Assembly: GCF_902702775.1 (NCBI RefSeq)
Contig: NZ_LR738724.1
Location: 1,860,001 to 1,924,000 of the forward strand
Direction of reading: 5' to 3'
Length of the DNA stretch: 64,000 nt
Source of the DNA: Streptococcus suis
GTDB taxonomy: Bacteria > Bacillota > Bacilli > Lactobacillales > Streptococcaceae
Shown in pieces: positions 27,763 to 37,084 of this stretch. The notes beneath the pieces were generated by a model, which saw nothing but the letters and a program-made list of their open reading frames with translations, did not search any database and had not been told where the DNA came from. A program made the translations under genes and the position numbers. Each line of letters opens with the position of its first letter. The stretch's first letter is position 1.

Positions 27763-28743
27763 ATGTCCCTCTCCCTCCGAACGATTAAACTGATATTTGC
27801 CACCGTTCTGGCCATTTACCTAGCGACCGCCCTGGGTTTGTCCTATGCGACGGCAGCTGGCATCATCGCCATTCTCAGCGTCCTCGACACCCGCAAGTCC
27901 AGCTTCAAAATGGCCCGCAACCGCCTCTTTTCCACCCTCCTGGCCCTGACCATAGCCGTCCTGACCTTCGCCCTCTTTGGCTTTGGCATCTGGACCCTAG
28001 GCATTTACCTGGCACTCTACGTCCCTCTAGCCTACAGATTCAACTGGGAGGCTGGCATCGCCCCCTCGACCGTCCTCGTCACCCACCTCTTGCTAGAGCA
28101 GGATATTTCGCTGATTTTTTTGGGAAATGAGCTGGCGCTTTTTCTGATTGGGGCAGGACTGGCACTCTTGTTTAACCTCTATATGCCCTCGCAAGAAAAG
28201 AAAATCGAGGCCTACCACGACCAAGTCGAAGACCTGCTCAAGCAGATTCTCCTCCGCTTTGAAGCCTTTCTGCTCAACGGCGACGGACGAAACGAGGCAG
28301 CATTGATTACGCAGCTGGATAAGACCTTGGACGAGGCCCTCAAAGTCGTCTATCTAGACCGCCACAACCAGCTCTTCCAACAGACCAACTACCAGGTCCA
28401 TTACTTTGAAATGCGAGCTGCACAAAACAAAATCCTGCGGACCATGGCAGGAAATATCAACAAGTGTTTACTGGAAGGCAGAGAAAATGTCATCCTGTCC
28501 AGCCTCTTCGAGCGAGCAGCCCAGCAACTGAGCCGAGAAAACTCCGCCAAGGAACTGCTCCTAGACATCGAACTCTTCCATGCCACCTTCCGCGAGCGAC
28601 CACTGCCACAAACCCGAGAAGAATTTGAAACCCGTGCCACCCTCTTCCAACTCCTACACGATATGGAAGCCTTTATTCGCCTCAAGGTTGAATTTTATGA
28701 GGTTTATAAAGATGAAGATGAGGGTAGTGAAAAAGGAAATTAA
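27763..28743 (+). CDS. Aromatic acid exporter (ArAE) family protein
   Basis: 326 residues. Four or more N-terminal membrane helices (about 5-150, including GLSYATAAGIIAILSVLDTRKSS) precede a ~170-residue soluble helical domain (YHDQVEDLLKQILLRFEAF, ENSAKELLLDIELFHATFRERP). This matches the ArAE_1/DUF939 family of putative exporters. ATG 27763 follows AAAGGAG; the longer frame would begin inside the preceding terminator. Substrate unknown. Confidence 0.8.
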   Translation: MSLSLRTIKLIFATVLAIYLATALGLSYATAAGIIAILSVLDTRKSSFKMARNRLFSTLLALTIAVLTFALFGFGIWTLGIYLALYVPLAYRFNWEAGIAPSTVLVTHLLLEQDISLIFLGNELALFLIGAGLALLFNLYMPSQEKKIEAYHDQVEDLLKQILLRFEAFLLNGDGRNEAALITQLDKTLDEALKVVYLDRHNQLFQQTNYQVHYFEMRAAQNKILRTMAGNINKCLLEGRENVILSSLFERAAQQLSRENSAKELLLDIELFHATFRERPLPQTREEFETRATLFQLLHDMEAFIRLKVEFYEVYKDEDEGSEKGN

Positions 28744-28831
28744 AATGAATCGCAATTTTTACTTCTATCTTTCAAAATTGATGTGCCTCTGTAAATAAAT
28801 ATCTATGACTACTATATTATACGGAGGGACC

Positions 28832-29419
28832 ATGACTATTATTACTTATGCACTGATTCTCGGTATTTCAACAAGTATCGATTATTTCCTAATTTTATTC
28901 CTTTTATTTTCACAGGCAAAAAAACCAGGTGAAAGACGCACAATCTATCTTGGACAACTACTTGCTAGTTTTATACTCATTCTCTTAAGTTCGACCCTTA
29001 GCCAAGTTGCCAATGTTTTTCTAGCTGACTGGATCCTTGGTCTGCTCGGCTTCGTCCCTATTCTACTAGGGGTTAGAATCCTTTTTGAAAACGAAGCAGA
29101 GACAGAGATTCCTGATAGCAAAATCGGACTACTATCTATAATTTTTATTTCATTAGCATCGGGAGTAGATAATTTAGGAATATTCACACCCTATTTTACA
29201 ACTTTAAGTACCTTAGAAACGTTCTTAACTGCTGGCCTGATCTTGCTAGAGACAGTCGCCATTTGCTACCTAGCAGAAAAATTTGGGAGTCTCCATAGCA
29301 TTTCTGAATTCATAGAAAAATATGAAAAAATGATTCTTCCAACCATTTTTATCATATTAGGAATCTACATTTTATTCGAATTCGGAACAATGACCTACCT
29401 ACTGCAATTACTAACATAA
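28832..29419 (+). CDS. CadD-like cadmium resistance family transporter
   Basis: 195 residues with about six membrane helices. ISTSIDYFLILFLLFSQAKK, GQLLASFILILLSS and SLASGVDNLGIFTPYF are diagnostic of the CadD family, which confers cadmium tolerance in staphylococci and streptococci. ATG 28832 has a GGAGG site 5 nt upstream; an in-frame ATG 27 nt earlier does not. No CadX/CadC regulator is adjacent. Metal specificity cannot be read from sequence. Confidence 0.8.
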   Translation: MTIITYALILGISTSIDYFLILFLLFSQAKKPGERRTIYLGQLLASFILILLSSTLSQVANVFLADWILGLLGFVPILLGVRILFENEAETEIPDSKIGLLSIIFISLASGVDNLGIFTPYFTTLSTLETFLTAGLILLETVAICYLAEKFGSLHSISEFIEKYEKMILPTIFIILGIYILFEFGTMTYLLQLLT

Positions 29420-29423
29420 GAAA

Positions 29424-29453
29424 AAGAACCGTCAGTTTAAACCGACGGTTCTT
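29424..29453 (+). terminator. Terminator after the CadD-like gene
   Basis: Perfect 10-bp stem AAGAACCGTC / GACGGTTCTT with CTATTTT following. Confidence 0.8.
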
Positions 29454-29580
29454 CTATTTTCCCATGAAATTCATCCAATACTTGGTTATGCAAATGCACG
29501 AAAGATATACCCATCATGACCGTATTCCCTGCGACTGCAATGATAAATTCCTCCTTGGAGGACACCTTCCCTAGCCAAAA

Positions 29581-29604
29581 ACCGCCAGATTTTCATCTGA
29601 CGGT
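29581..29604 (-). terminator. Terminator of msmK
   Basis: 10-bp stem ACCGTCAGAT / ATCTGGCGGT (one G-T pair) with a GAAA tetraloop and TTTTTGG on the minus strand, about 30 bp after the msmK stop. Confidence 0.75.
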
Positions 29605-29633
29605 CAGGTGTTTTATGAACAAATTATAAAAGA

Positions 29634-30764
29634 TTAAACAATGGCTTGATCTGTTTCATCATCAAAGAAATGAGCTTTGTTGAGGTTGAAGGTCAAGCGC
29701 ACCTTGTCTCCTGGATTGTGGTAATCACGCGCATCTACACGAGATACAAATTCTGTATTTCCTACTTTAGAGTATAGCATGGTTTCCGCACCAAGAAGCT
29801 CTGAAACGACAACTTCTGCTTCCACGATAGAAGATGGATAAGTGTCCAACTCCAATTGTGAAGCTTTAATGTCTTCTGGACGGATACCCAATGTAAATGA
29901 TTTACCGTTGTAACCTTTTTCTTCCAAGTGCTTGCGACGACCTTCTGGAAGATCTACTTTGAAACCATCTCCAACAAGCACACCCTCTTGAAGAGTCACT
30001 GTAAAGAAGTTCATTGCAGGACTACCGATGAAGCTGGCAACAAATTTGTTTACAGGTTTATTGTAAAGCTCTTCTGGGCTACCAATTTGTTCGATACGAC
30101 CGATTGTACCTGTACCTGCTTCATTCTTAGTCGCAGACATAATAACAATACGGTCAGCCAAGGTCATGGCTTCTGTTTGGTCATGCGTTACGTAGATCGT
30201 TGTTGCACCAATACGACGGTGGATTTTAGCAATCTCTGTACGCATGGATACACGCAATTTGGCATCCAAGTTTGACAAAGGCTCATCCATCAAGAATACT
30301 TTTGCATCACGGACAATGGCACGACCCATGGCAACACGTTGGCGTTGACCACCAGAAAGGTCAGCAGGTTTACGTTGCAAGAATTCTGTCAAGCCAAGAA
30401 TTTGTGCTGCTTCTTCCACACGTTTTTTGATTTCATCCTTGCTGTATTTACGCAATTTCAAACCGAAAGCCATGTTGTCAAATACAGTCATGTGTGGGTA
30501 AAGGGCATAGTTCTGGAATACCATGGCAATATCACGGTCTTTTGGTGCCACATCATTCATCAACACACCGTCGATGTAAGCTTCACCTTCTGTAATATCT
30601 TCCAATCCAGCAATCATACGAAGAGTAGTTGATTTACCGCATCCTGAAGGACCTACGAAAACAATAAACTCTTTATCTTTAATATCTAGATTAAAGTTTT
30701 CAACGGAATAATGCTCGCTATTTGGATATTTTTTATAAATATTTTTTAAATTAAGTTGAACCAT
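29634..30764 (-). CDS. msmK: Multi-sugar ABC transporter ATPase MsmK
   Basis: 376 residues, the usual MsmK/UgpC length. Walker A GPSGCGKST, Q-loop FQNYALYPHM, signature LSGGQRQR, Walker B VFLMDEPLSNLDA and H-loop VTHDQ are intact, with a C-terminal TOBE/MalK regulatory domain. MsmK energises several CUT1 sugar importers in streptococci; here it lies beside an importer lacking its own ATPase gene. ATG 30764 has GAGG 7 nt upstream. A cre-like site in the upstream region suggests CcpA control. Confidence 0.93.
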   Translation of the reverse strand: MVQLNLKNIYKKYPNSEHYSVENFNLDIKDKEFIVFVGPSGCGKSTTLRMIAGLEDITEGEAYIDGVLMNDVAPKDRDIAMVFQNYALYPHMTVFDNMAFGLKLRKYSKDEIKKRVEEAAQILGLTEFLQRKPADLSGGQRQRVAMGRAIVRDAKVFLMDEPLSNLDAKLRVSMRTEIAKIHRRIGATTIYVTHDQTEAMTLADRIVIMSATKNEAGTGTIGRIEQIGSPEELYNKPVNKFVASFIGSPAMNFFTVTLQEGVLVGDGFKVDLPEGRRKHLEEKGYNGKSFTLGIRPEDIKASQLELDTYPSSIVEAEVVVSELLGAETMLYSKVGNTEFVSRVDARDYHNPGDKVRLTFNLNKAHFFDDETDQAIV

Positions 30765-30800
30765 GTTCAAGCCTCACTTTCTTTGATAGTTTTATTGTAA

Positions 30801-30815
30801 ATGAAAGCGTTTTAT
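30801..30815. promoter_or_regulatory. cre-like site upstream of msmK
   Basis: ATGAAAGCGTTTTAT matches the catabolite-responsive element consensus WTGNAANCGNWNNCA except at the C near the end. Position between terminator and start codon fits CcpA repression. Inferred. Confidence 0.55.
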
Positions 30816-30842
30816 TTTTCTAGGTCAAGGTGAACAAAAAGA

Positions 30843-30879
30843 ACACAATCTTTTGTACAAGTTGCACAAAAGACTGTGT
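30843..30879 (-). terminator. Terminator upstream of msmK
   Basis: 14-bp near-perfect stem ACACAGTCTTTTGT / ACAAAAGATTGTGT followed by TCTTTTTG on the minus strand; ends transcription of the regulator at 31000 before msmK. Confidence 0.8.
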
Positions 30880-30999
30880 TACTGAAATAGTTGACTTTTC
30901 AAAAATTCGATGGGCCCTTTGGGATTTTCAGTAAAAAAGGGACGAAGCGATGGGCGGCATTCTCAAAGGCTACAATGCTTTTCTCATCATTAGCTCCTA

Positions 31000-31860
31000 T
31001 TAGATACTTAAATCCATGATAACCATGTAGCAAACTGCCAAATCCGTCAATTCCTTGAGCTGTAATCCCGTCCAATCAAACCATTTGTCCAAGCGATACT
31101 GCAACGTATTTCGATGGATATAGAGAGACTGGGCTGCCTTGGTTATGACCGCACCTTCTTGCCAAAGAGCTACAATTTCCTTTTCTAGCTGCTGGTGGGC
31201 AATCAAACTAGCAAGTCCTTCTCTCAAAACGGGGTGAAGTTGACCTGCCCAAAGATAGAGCTGACCGAAGGTAAGCAACCGTGATTGATGGTGGCTGCTT
31301 CGCCAATGGTGAAAAAGGGATTGTTCAGCTTCGATTAATTGTGGCCAAGAGTGTACCAATTTGGCTGGCCAGATTTGACCTAAAAACAATGTAATTCTCA
31401 GACCAAAATCGAACTCCATGGTAGCAAGGGTATCACGCAGTATTTCTTTGACATCAAAAAGAGGTGCCTGATGTAGAATGAACAGGTAATCCTGTCCATT
31501 GCCTGTATAGTAGCCTTGGAGATTGGGGAGGAGTTTGGCCATCATATCAAGCCAGGCTACCTTTCCATCTTCATCGGATACATGGCCTACATGAGCATGA
31601 ATAACCTGTAGCTTTTCCAAGTTTTGCGGAAGAGGACCTCCCCCTTGGAAATAGCGTCCCCAAGGATGACCTTGTTCTGCGCTCAAGTCATTCATCAGCA
31701 AGTCAATCAGTTCGATTTCTCGATCTGTCAAATCCTTGCGTTCGATGGAAAACCAAGTATGATCAGCCAGAGGCAACTGGATACTTGCTCCGTTTTCTGC
31801 CTCTTCAAATACAAGCCTTCCTTTTGGAAATAGGTGCTGCAATTCTTCCCTTTTGCTCAT
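31000..31860 (-). CDS. PucR/CdaR-type helix-turn-helix regulator
   Basis: 286 residues. The C-terminus AAQSLYIHRNTLQYRLDKW is the PucR_HTH (CdaR-like) DNA-binding motif; the N-terminal part is a poorly conserved sensor region. It follows the YesN-type response regulator by 12 bp, so it is likely the last gene of that unit and may control msmK or the sugar locus. Ligand unknown. Confidence 0.8.
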   Translation of the reverse strand: MSKREELQHLFPKGRLVFEEAENGASIQLPLADHTWFSIERKDLTDREIELIDLLMNDLSAEQGHPWGRYFQGGGPLPQNLEKLQVIHAHVGHVSDEDGKVAWLDMMAKLLPNLQGYYTGNGQDYLFILHQAPLFDVKEILRDTLATMEFDFGLRITLFLGQIWPAKLVHSWPQLIEAEQSLFHHWRSSHHQSRLLTFGQLYLWAGQLHPVLREGLASLIAHQQLEKEIVALWQEGAVITKAAQSLYIHRNTLQYRLDKWFDWTGLQLKELTDLAVCYMVIMDLSI

Positions 31861-31872
31861 CTCGCCTCCATC

Positions 31873-33165
31873 TCATTCTGTCTGTAATTGACCGATTTTC
31901 TGTCGGTAATTTTTGGGAGATTCCCCACAAATGCGTTTAAAAATCTTATAGAAGTAGCCCACATTCGTGTAACCAACTTGAAAACAAATTTCTTCGATTC
32001 CCAACTGACTGTTCAAAAGAAGCTGCTGTGCTACCTTGATTCGCTGATGATTGAGCAATTCTGCAAAAGTATGCCCAGTCTCTTTTTTGATAAGTTGACC
32101 TAGGTAAACCGTATTTAGGTAGAGATGGGCACTCATATCTTTCAAAGACAGTTCCTCTGCAAAGCGTTCACGAACAATCGTAACAACTTCCTGTACATGA
32201 GGACTGTAAGTGGAACTCTCGGAAAATTTTTTCAGATAATGACAAAAATACTCCATTAGTTGATGTAGATCTCGACTTGCTTCTACCTTTACATAGAAAT
32301 CTTCCAAGCGCTGATGGTCTTCTTCATTAAAATAGTAAAACACATCCGACATCATCTGATTAAAAAATTGTTTTGTTAGGTAGACTGCCGGAGTGGTTTC
32401 TCGCAATTTATCAGCCAAATGTGGTAAAACATCAACGATTTTTGCCAATTTTCCTGCACGTAGAAGCGGTTCCATATCTTTATAGAGTTCTGTGGTAGTA
32501 GCCGTTAAATCTTCTGATAGTTGCCTATAAAATAAGCGCCTCTCTACCTTATCAATCAACTGCCGTATGGTCATCGTCGGGGTAACTTCTTCTGTATATA
32601 GACTACCCTCTAGTCGACTTTCTGTCAACTGAAAATAGTAGACTTGATGCAAAATATTTTTTTCACGACAGTAGCCCATTGGGTTTGGAGTCTCTCTAGC
32701 GGCAAACCATGTTTTCTGGGAGTGACTTAATAACTCACTCGCTGTCAGGGTTCCTGCCAAGAATCCCCTGGTATATTCCCTATCTGTCTCTTTCTTCAAC
32801 GTTGGTAGCTGTTGGAGCAGCTTAGCCAGTTCTTGTTTATTGATGGGCTTAAGGAGGTAATCCATTGCCCCGAGGGAGATAGCTTTACGGGCATATTCGA
32901 ATTCTTGAAAGCCTGACATGATGATAATGTGGGTATCAGGCGATTGTTCTTTCATTCGTCGAACCATTTCTAGGCCTGTCATATCTGGCATGCTGACATC
33001 GGTTAGGACAAGGTCCACAGTATGCTGTGAAAAATAATCCAGCGCTTCTTCGGCGTTCTCTGCCGTATAAACAATCTCGACATTGTATTCATGATAAGGG
33101 AGAAGATGCTTCATCCCTTCCAAAATCATATATTCGTCATCAACTACTAACATCTTATGCATCAT
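31873..33165 (-). CDS. YesN-type response regulator, REC plus AraC helix-turn-helix
   Basis: About 430 residues. Receiver domain MLVVDDEYMILEGMKHLL with phospho-acceptor in VDLVLTDVSMPDMTG and the conserved Lys in YLLKPINK, then a ~200-residue linker and a C-terminal AraC domain (LYLNTVYLGQLIKKETGHTF; IEEICFQVGYTNVGYFYKIF). ATG 33165 lies 6 nt after GAGGAG and overlaps the kinase stop by 11 nt; the earlier in-frame starts lack a site. Expected to activate the N-glycan transporter on phosphorylation. Confidence 0.9.
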   Translation of the reverse strand: MMHKMLVVDDEYMILEGMKHLLPYHEYNVEIVYTAENAEEALDYFSQHTVDLVLTDVSMPDMTGLEMVRRMKEQSPDTHIIIMSGFQEFEYARKAISLGAMDYLLKPINKQELAKLLQQLPTLKKETDREYTRGFLAGTLTASELLSHSQKTWFAARETPNPMGYCREKNILHQVYYFQLTESRLEGSLYTEEVTPTMTIRQLIDKVERRLFYRQLSEDLTATTTELYKDMEPLLRAGKLAKIVDVLPHLADKLRETTPAVYLTKQFFNQMMSDVFYYFNEEDHQRLEDFYVKVEASRDLHQLMEYFCHYLKKFSESSTYSPHVQEVVTIVRERFAEELSLKDMSAHLYLNTVYLGQLIKKETGHTFAELLNHQRIKVAQQLLLNSQLGIEEICFQVGYTNVGYFYKIFKRICGESPKNYRQKIGQLQTE

Positions 33166-34804
33166 GCTCATCTCCTCGGGGGAAGATACCTTCAAATAAG
33201 ATTGAATAGGTCACCCCTTCCCCTTCTTTAGAATCTAATTCTATCTGGTAACGGTCTCCAAAATAGAGAAGTAACCGCTCGTGAACGTTTCGTAATCCGA
33301 TTGATTGTGACCGATTTTCTTGCGACAGTTCTCGACTTGCCAAGAGCTGTTTGTAGGCTTCTAGGGTTTCTGCGTCCATTCCCTTACCATTATCTCTGAT
33401 GAGAATTTCCATATCCTGTCCATGCTTGAGAGCTTTGACACTAAGCGCATTGTCTTTTCGTTTGAGGTCTACTCCATGAACAAAATAATTTTCTACCAAA
33501 GGCTGGATTACAAAACGAGGAATTTCAACCCTTTCGCACCCAGGATCCATTTGATAGGCATAGGCAATGGAACGAGGATATCGGATTTGACAAATGTAGC
33601 TATGTTTTTCGCAAAATGAAAGTTCTTCTGCCACCGTTGTCATTTTTGCCTGTGTCACACTACTGCGAAGCAAGCTTGAAAATTCATAAATCATATCCCC
33701 TAGCTCATCCATCTGCTTGCTGACCGCATACATACGGAAAAATTCCAAGGTATTGTAGAGAAAATGGGGGTTAATCTGGGCTTGTAAGGCTCGCATATTG
33801 GCATCTTTCTGAGCTAACTGCAAGCGATATATGTCTTGAATACTCTGGTCCATAGCATCCAGCATCTGATTGATTTCTGATGAAATAAGATACATTTCCT
33901 GCTCTTTATTATCCGTCTGTAGACGAAGATGCCTGTCTTCGCCACGAATCTGTTGCATGGTATCAACAATGTCCAGTACTTGAACTTCATATCGTTTAAA
34001 CACCCTTCTCAGGACCAGTAGTAAAAGAGCAACGAGGCAACTACTTCCTAGAAAAATGATTCCGACTAGGCTGCCAACTTTTTCAATAGCATGCTGCTGG
34101 TCAACCCCAACTGCAATTTGCAAATCCCCACTCATTCGATAGGAGAGCGGAGGCGAGGCAACATCTGGTCTCAGACTATAAAATTCCCGATCCAGAGAAT
34201 CTTGAACTCTAACGGTCATGGGGAGATCCGTCTTACGTTGAATATATTGTTCGAGCAAATCCGCATCGATGGTGACATAGATGGTCGCAATACCTTCTGT
34301 TGTCGACGGAGAAAATAAGGTCATCGAGATACTATGTTGCGGAGCCTTGTAATTTTCGGCCGTGACCTTTTTACCAGACTTTAAGTCAGAGGTAGAAACA
34401 AAGACAGTATTTGCATCCATCGGAGCAATATCGACTCCTTCTACGAAGGGATAATAGAGATAGAGAGTGCGAACAGAATCCTGCAAGGAAATCCGTTTGA
34501 CCATCAGGTGAGGGTGACTCAGTAACCAGACCTGGTACTGAGAAGGAGATAATTGAAAATAGTGATAAAGACTGTCTAGACGATCCTTGTCCGTAATGTA
34601 GTCTGCTAGATAATTCCCAACCCGTCCTTGATAATAATCCAACTCCTCTTTTAGACCATCTGCTACTTCCTGTTGAATGCGGATACGATTGGTGTCATAC
34701 TGATACCAACTGATGTAGGAAAGAATACTGGCAAAGAAAATGACAATCCCAATCACTAATAAAGAATAACTTTTCAAAAGAGTATGAATTAAAACTTTTT
34801 TCAT
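33155..34804 (-). CDS. YesM-type sensor histidine kinase
   Basis: 549 residues. A transmembrane helix at about 12-35, an extracellular sensor of ~210 residues, a second helix at about 245-268, a HAMP-like linker, the His_kinase domain with the phosphorylated His in INPHFLYNTLEFF and a GHKL ATPase with VENYFVHG and DNGKGMD. Sensors of this class usually detect extracellular oligosaccharide, often through the solute-binding protein. Overlaps YesL by 4 nt and the regulator by 11 nt. Confidence 0.92.
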   Translation of the reverse strand: MKKVLIHTLLKSYSLLVIGIVIFFASILSYISWYQYDTNRIRIQQEVADGLKEELDYYQGRVGNYLADYITDKDRLDSLYHYFQLSPSQYQVWLLSHPHLMVKRISLQDSVRTLYLYYPFVEGVDIAPMDANTVFVSTSDLKSGKKVTAENYKAPQHSISMTLFSPSTTEGIATIYVTIDADLLEQYIQRKTDLPMTVRVQDSLDREFYSLRPDVASPPLSYRMSGDLQIAVGVDQQHAIEKVGSLVGIIFLGSSCLVALLLLVLRRVFKRYEVQVLDIVDTMQQIRGEDRHLRLQTDNKEQEMYLISSEINQMLDAMDQSIQDIYRLQLAQKDANMRALQAQINPHFLYNTLEFFRMYAVSKQMDELGDMIYEFSSLLRSSVTQAKMTTVAEELSFCEKHSYICQIRYPRSIAYAYQMDPGCERVEIPRFVIQPLVENYFVHGVDLKRKDNALSVKALKHGQDMEILIRDNGKGMDAETLEAYKQLLASRELSQENRSQSIGLRNVHERLLLYFGDRYQIELDSKEGEGVTYSILFEGIFPRGDEHDA

Positions 34805-35406
34805 AAGTAATCCTTGTCAACTTGCTTGTACACTGGATCAAAGGCATCATAGAGAAATAAGAGCCATAGGACCGGTAGGAAGAAGAATAAAATCAAGGGA
34901 AGCTTGAATAGCATGAACCCACAGACGAGACTGCCTAACAAAAATTTGACCAGGGCTTTCCAATCAAGAAAAAGCGAGACAGCTGCCAACTGTAAGCCTG
35001 TTTTTAGACTAAATTCAAAATGTACTTGAAGTTTTAAAAAGAGAGCATAGAGCGCAAAAACATAGAAAAGACCAAAAGCATTTGTAATAAGAACTGCTGG
35101 CATCCACCAGGTCTGGGGCAATTGAATCAGGAGCCAAATGCCGCTAAATAAAAGACCAATCAATACGAGGACAAGACCGAGGCCAAGGTTAAGCCGAATA
35201 AAATGCTCTTTAAAATAGCCAAACGCCTCTCGAAAATTGTACTTAGATGCATCCATATGATAGTTATCGTAGAGGTAAAGTATCGTTCCATTTGCTGGTG
35301 AAATGCCCAGCAATACGCCTCCTAGCAATAGAAGAACCAAATAGATGGCACTCAATTTCATGAGGAAGAAAAGAAGAGTAAAAAGCCTGTCTAACCACCC
35401 TAACAT
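34801..35406 (-). CDS. YesL family (DUF624) membrane protein
   Basis: 201 residues with four to five hydrophobic helices (LSAIYLVLLLLGGVLLGISP; LVLVLIGLLFSGIWLL). YesL-type proteins are coded next to YesM/YesN kinases and CUT1 oligosaccharide transporters; they are thought to assist sensing or transport. Start overlaps nothing upstream; a terminator lies between it and the solute-binding protein gene. Confidence 0.85.
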   Translation of the reverse strand: MLGWLDRLFTLLFFLMKLSAIYLVLLLLGGVLLGISPANGTILYLYDNYHMDASKYNFREAFGYFKEHFIRLNLGLGLVLVLIGLLFSGIWLLIQLPQTWWMPAVLITNAFGLFYVFALYALFLKLQVHFEFSLKTGLQLAAVSLFLDWKALVKFLLGSLVCGFMLFKLPLILFFFLPVLWLLFLYDAFDPVYKQVDKDYL

Positions 35407-35483
35407 TGTATATTCCTCCTTTTTTATCTATTTTATCAAAAATCGGTGCTTTTTGTATATATTAACATAAAACAAATGCAAAA

Positions 35484-35506
35484 AGGTTGGATGTTGAACC
35501 CAACCT
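35484..35506 (-). terminator. Hairpin between the solute-binding protein and YesL genes
   Basis: 7-bp stem AGGTTGG / CCAACCT with TTTTTG following on the minus strand. It should make the abundant binding protein transcript largely separate from the regulator genes. Confidence 0.7.
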
Positions 35507-35534
35507 CTTTTCACACTTCATCACCTGTATCGAA

Positions 35535-37016
35535 TTATTTATTTGCTAAAAACGCATCGTATTGTTTTTGCATTTCTTCTTTTACTTTTTTGTAGGATTC
35601 TTCTGCTTCCAATTTTTTCAGCATTTCTGGAACAGCAACATCAGGATCCACAGTACCAGTATTGATACTTGCTGCATATTGGCTCATGATATTTTGGATA
35701 CTTGTAATTTCAGTCTTAACTGCATCAGCATTGAAGTTGAAGCCAAGAAGTGGAGACTCTTCTGCACCTGCCAGCAATTCTTCTGCTTTTTTCACATCTT
35801 CATCTGTTACCTTGTCAGTGATGTACAGAATTTGGCTGTTACCTGTGTTCCAAGCTGACATACGAGTATCGCCTTTGTAACCATCCAACAACTTAATACG
35901 ATTTTCAGCACTTGGGTCTTTTTCCCAGTTGACTCCCTCTGGACCAAATACCAAGCCGTTCAGCAATTCTGGATTTGTATTGATAAGAGTCAATACTTCC
36001 ATAGCTTTTTCTTTGTTCTTAGATGTTTTTGAAATGACAAAGTTTGCTACTTGGGTAGAGCCGCTTGTCTTATAGGCAGATGTGATTGGTTTAGAAGTAA
36101 TCTTATAGCCTGCAACTGTTGAAAGGAGGCTATCACCAAAGTCAGCTGGTCCTTGTGTTTCTTCACGAACGAACCAGTTTGCTACATCAAGTGAGAAGGT
36201 TGCATCAGTAGTCGCTGCATCTGCCATAATGTAGCCAGCCTTATAGTATTTGTGAATGGTACGAAGGTTATTCATGTGACGGTCCACTTCAAATGGGTTT
36301 ACCACTTTTGTAGTGTCGCCTTTCAAGTCGATAGCAAATGGTAACTCATTTCCAGCTGGATATTCCAAACCGTCTGTTGATGGTTTGCTAGATTTTACCC
36401 AGGCAAATGGTGTCACATCTGCTTCTTTTTCTTTGATGGTTGCCAACATGCTTTCCACATCATCGTAGCTATCTACTTTGGAAATGTCAAAACCATACTT
36501 ATCAACCATGTCTTGGTTGAAGGAAAGCATCTGTTGACTAGCTACGTTACCGATGACAGGGACTGCGTAGATTTTTCCGTCGATGGTATTTCCTTTGATG
36601 TAGGCAGGGTCAATAATGTCATAGAGAGCCTTGCCTTCTTTCTTGTAAAGTTCTGTTAAATCAGCATAAGCTCCTTTTTGCGCATTGATAATATAGTTGT
36701 CTGCAAAGGCAATATCATATTCCTCACCAGATGAGGTAATAATGGCCATTTTATCCTTATAGTCACCCCATGAGATATACTTGATGTCTAGATGGGCACC
36801 TGCTTCTTTTTCGATAATCTTATTGGCATTTTCCAAAAGAACATCAATGTTTTTCGGTGCGTCTCCGATTTGATACATGAGGATGTTTGTCAATCCATCT
36901 TCTGTTGTAGCGCTACTTGATGCGGTCTTATTTCCAGTCAGACTACCACAAGCGGCAAGGGCAGCTGCGGACGCAAGTGTCACGCAGGAGTAGGCAAATT
37001 TTTTCCATGTTTTCAT
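35535..37016 (-). CDS. ABC transporter solute-binding lipoprotein, NgtS-like (N-glycan uptake)
   Basis: 493 residues. Signal peptide with lipobox LAAC (Cys23), extracellular solute-binding domain and a C-terminal DUF3502-like region. Length, the two LplB/LplC-type permeases upstream and the glycosidase locus match the pneumococcal complex N-glycan importer NgtS (SP_0092). Binds oligosaccharide outside the membrane and delivers it to the permeases. Exact glycan preference is inferred from context. Confidence 0.88.
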   Translation of the reverse strand: MKTWKKFAYSCVTLASAAALAACGSLTGNKTASSSATTEDGLTNILMYQIGDAPKNIDVLLENANKIIEKEAGAHLDIKYISWGDYKDKMAIITSSGEEYDIAFADNYIINAQKGAYADLTELYKKEGKALYDIIDPAYIKGNTIDGKIYAVPVIGNVASQQMLSFNQDMVDKYGFDISKVDSYDDVESMLATIKEKEADVTPFAWVKSSKPSTDGLEYPAGNELPFAIDLKGDTTKVVNPFEVDRHMNNLRTIHKYYKAGYIMADAATTDATFSLDVANWFVREETQGPADFGDSLLSTVAGYKITSKPITSAYKTSGSTQVANFVISKTSKNKEKAMEVLTLINTNPELLNGLVFGPEGVNWEKDPSAENRIKLLDGYKGDTRMSAWNTGNSQILYITDKVTDEDVKKAEELLAGAEESPLLGFNFNADAVKTEITSIQNIMSQYAASINTGTVDPDVAVPEMLKKLEAEESYKKVKEEMQKQYDAFLANK

Positions 37017-37084
37017 TTGGCTGTTCCTTTCTATTTTTTAGATAATGAAGTATGGAATACGATTGTTAAGCTAGAGTGATGTCT

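Noticed and set aside
29461..29580. Possible pseudogene remnant on the minus strand (open frame with GNTVMMGISFV)
   Set aside because: Only about 35 codons, no recognisable family and no start context.
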